DNA of 64,000 nucleotides from Rhododendron vialii (lineage: Eukaryota; Streptophyta; Magnoliopsida; Ericales; Ericaceae): NCBI RefSeq assembly GCF_030253575.1, contig NC_080561.1, positions 275,501-339,500 on the forward strand, given 5' to 3'. Positions 63,757 through 64,000 of this stretch are shown piece by piece. The position numbers were made by a program, and so were the translations under genes. Each line of letters starts with the position of its first letter. Within the stretch, counting starts at the first letter, position 1. The notes below the pieces were generated by a model. That model did not search any database, was not told the origin of the DNA, and worked only from the letters and a program-made list of their open reading frames with translations.

Positions 63757-64000
63757 TACCAATCCCACTTACAATGGACCTAACCTAATTTAACTAACCT
63801 GGAGATGCAGGAAGAACAATAACTTGGGCAAGAGTTCAAATAGATAATTGCAGGGGAGGGGCTCCCGTTTTGTCTTCCAGACCATGTTTGGATAGCGGAC
63901 TATACACAAGTCCGGATAACTTTCTCCATGGATAGTCAATCCTTGGATGCGGAAGGATATGCCAGTACCCAAATGCTTCCCATCTCAATTTGTTACTCTC
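63757..64000. other. Upstream region of the small gene
   Basis: It should contain the 5' UTR and promoter of the minus-strand small gene. Nothing else is recognisable; the window ends here. Confidence 0.5.

Overview
The window looks like AT-rich nuclear DNA of a flowering plant, probably a eudicot. The genes have many small GT-AG introns and encode plant-specific proteins: sucrose synthase, a pectin methylesterase with a pro-region, SAUR proteins and a respiratory burst oxidase. The spacers are full of (GA)n microsatellites, MITE-like foldbacks, SINE-like units and 5'-truncated LINEs. I cannot name the species. Exon joins below were made by hand from reading frame, phase and GT/AG sites; in every multi-exon gene the exon lengths sum to a whole number of codons.

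Layout. 1-6090: spacer with duplications, a SINE-like unit and a 749-bp palindromic element. 6098-12100 (+): sucrose synthase, 13 coding exons, 806 aa, with a leader intron of about 1.3 kb. 12100-13886: repeat-rich spacer. 13887-16339 (+): type I pectin methylesterase, 2 exons, 624 aa, with a MITE in its intron. 16672-28115 (-): an 11-exon gene of 1786 aa, converging on the esterase gene. It encodes a predicted plastid protein joining an EMB8-like alpha/beta-hydrolase fold to a CPBP (CAAX-protease-like) membrane domain. Its introns hold several transposon traces, including a hAT-like insertion beside its own empty-site copy.

28.2-55.4 kb is gene-poor. It holds two SAUR genes (36108-36551 +, 46246-46779 -, the latter probably with a leader intron), many (GA)n tracts, foldback MITEs, PIF/Harbinger-like elements with TAA target duplications, LINE fragments and a GC-rich island. 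55416-61952 (+): an NADPH oxidase of the RBOHE-like type, 14 exons, 915 aa. 62735-63756 (-): a small two-exon gene for a 99-aa one-helix protein that I do not recognise.

The genes are independent nuclear loci. Thematically they touch sugar use (SUS), wall pectin (PME), auxin-linked growth (SAURs) and apoplastic ROS (RBOH), but nothing in the sequence shows co-regulation. I found no clearly new multi-gene system. The most interesting items are the hydrolase/CPBP fusion, which lacks canonical catalytic residues in both domains, the small unrecognised gene, and several well-preserved transposition footprints.
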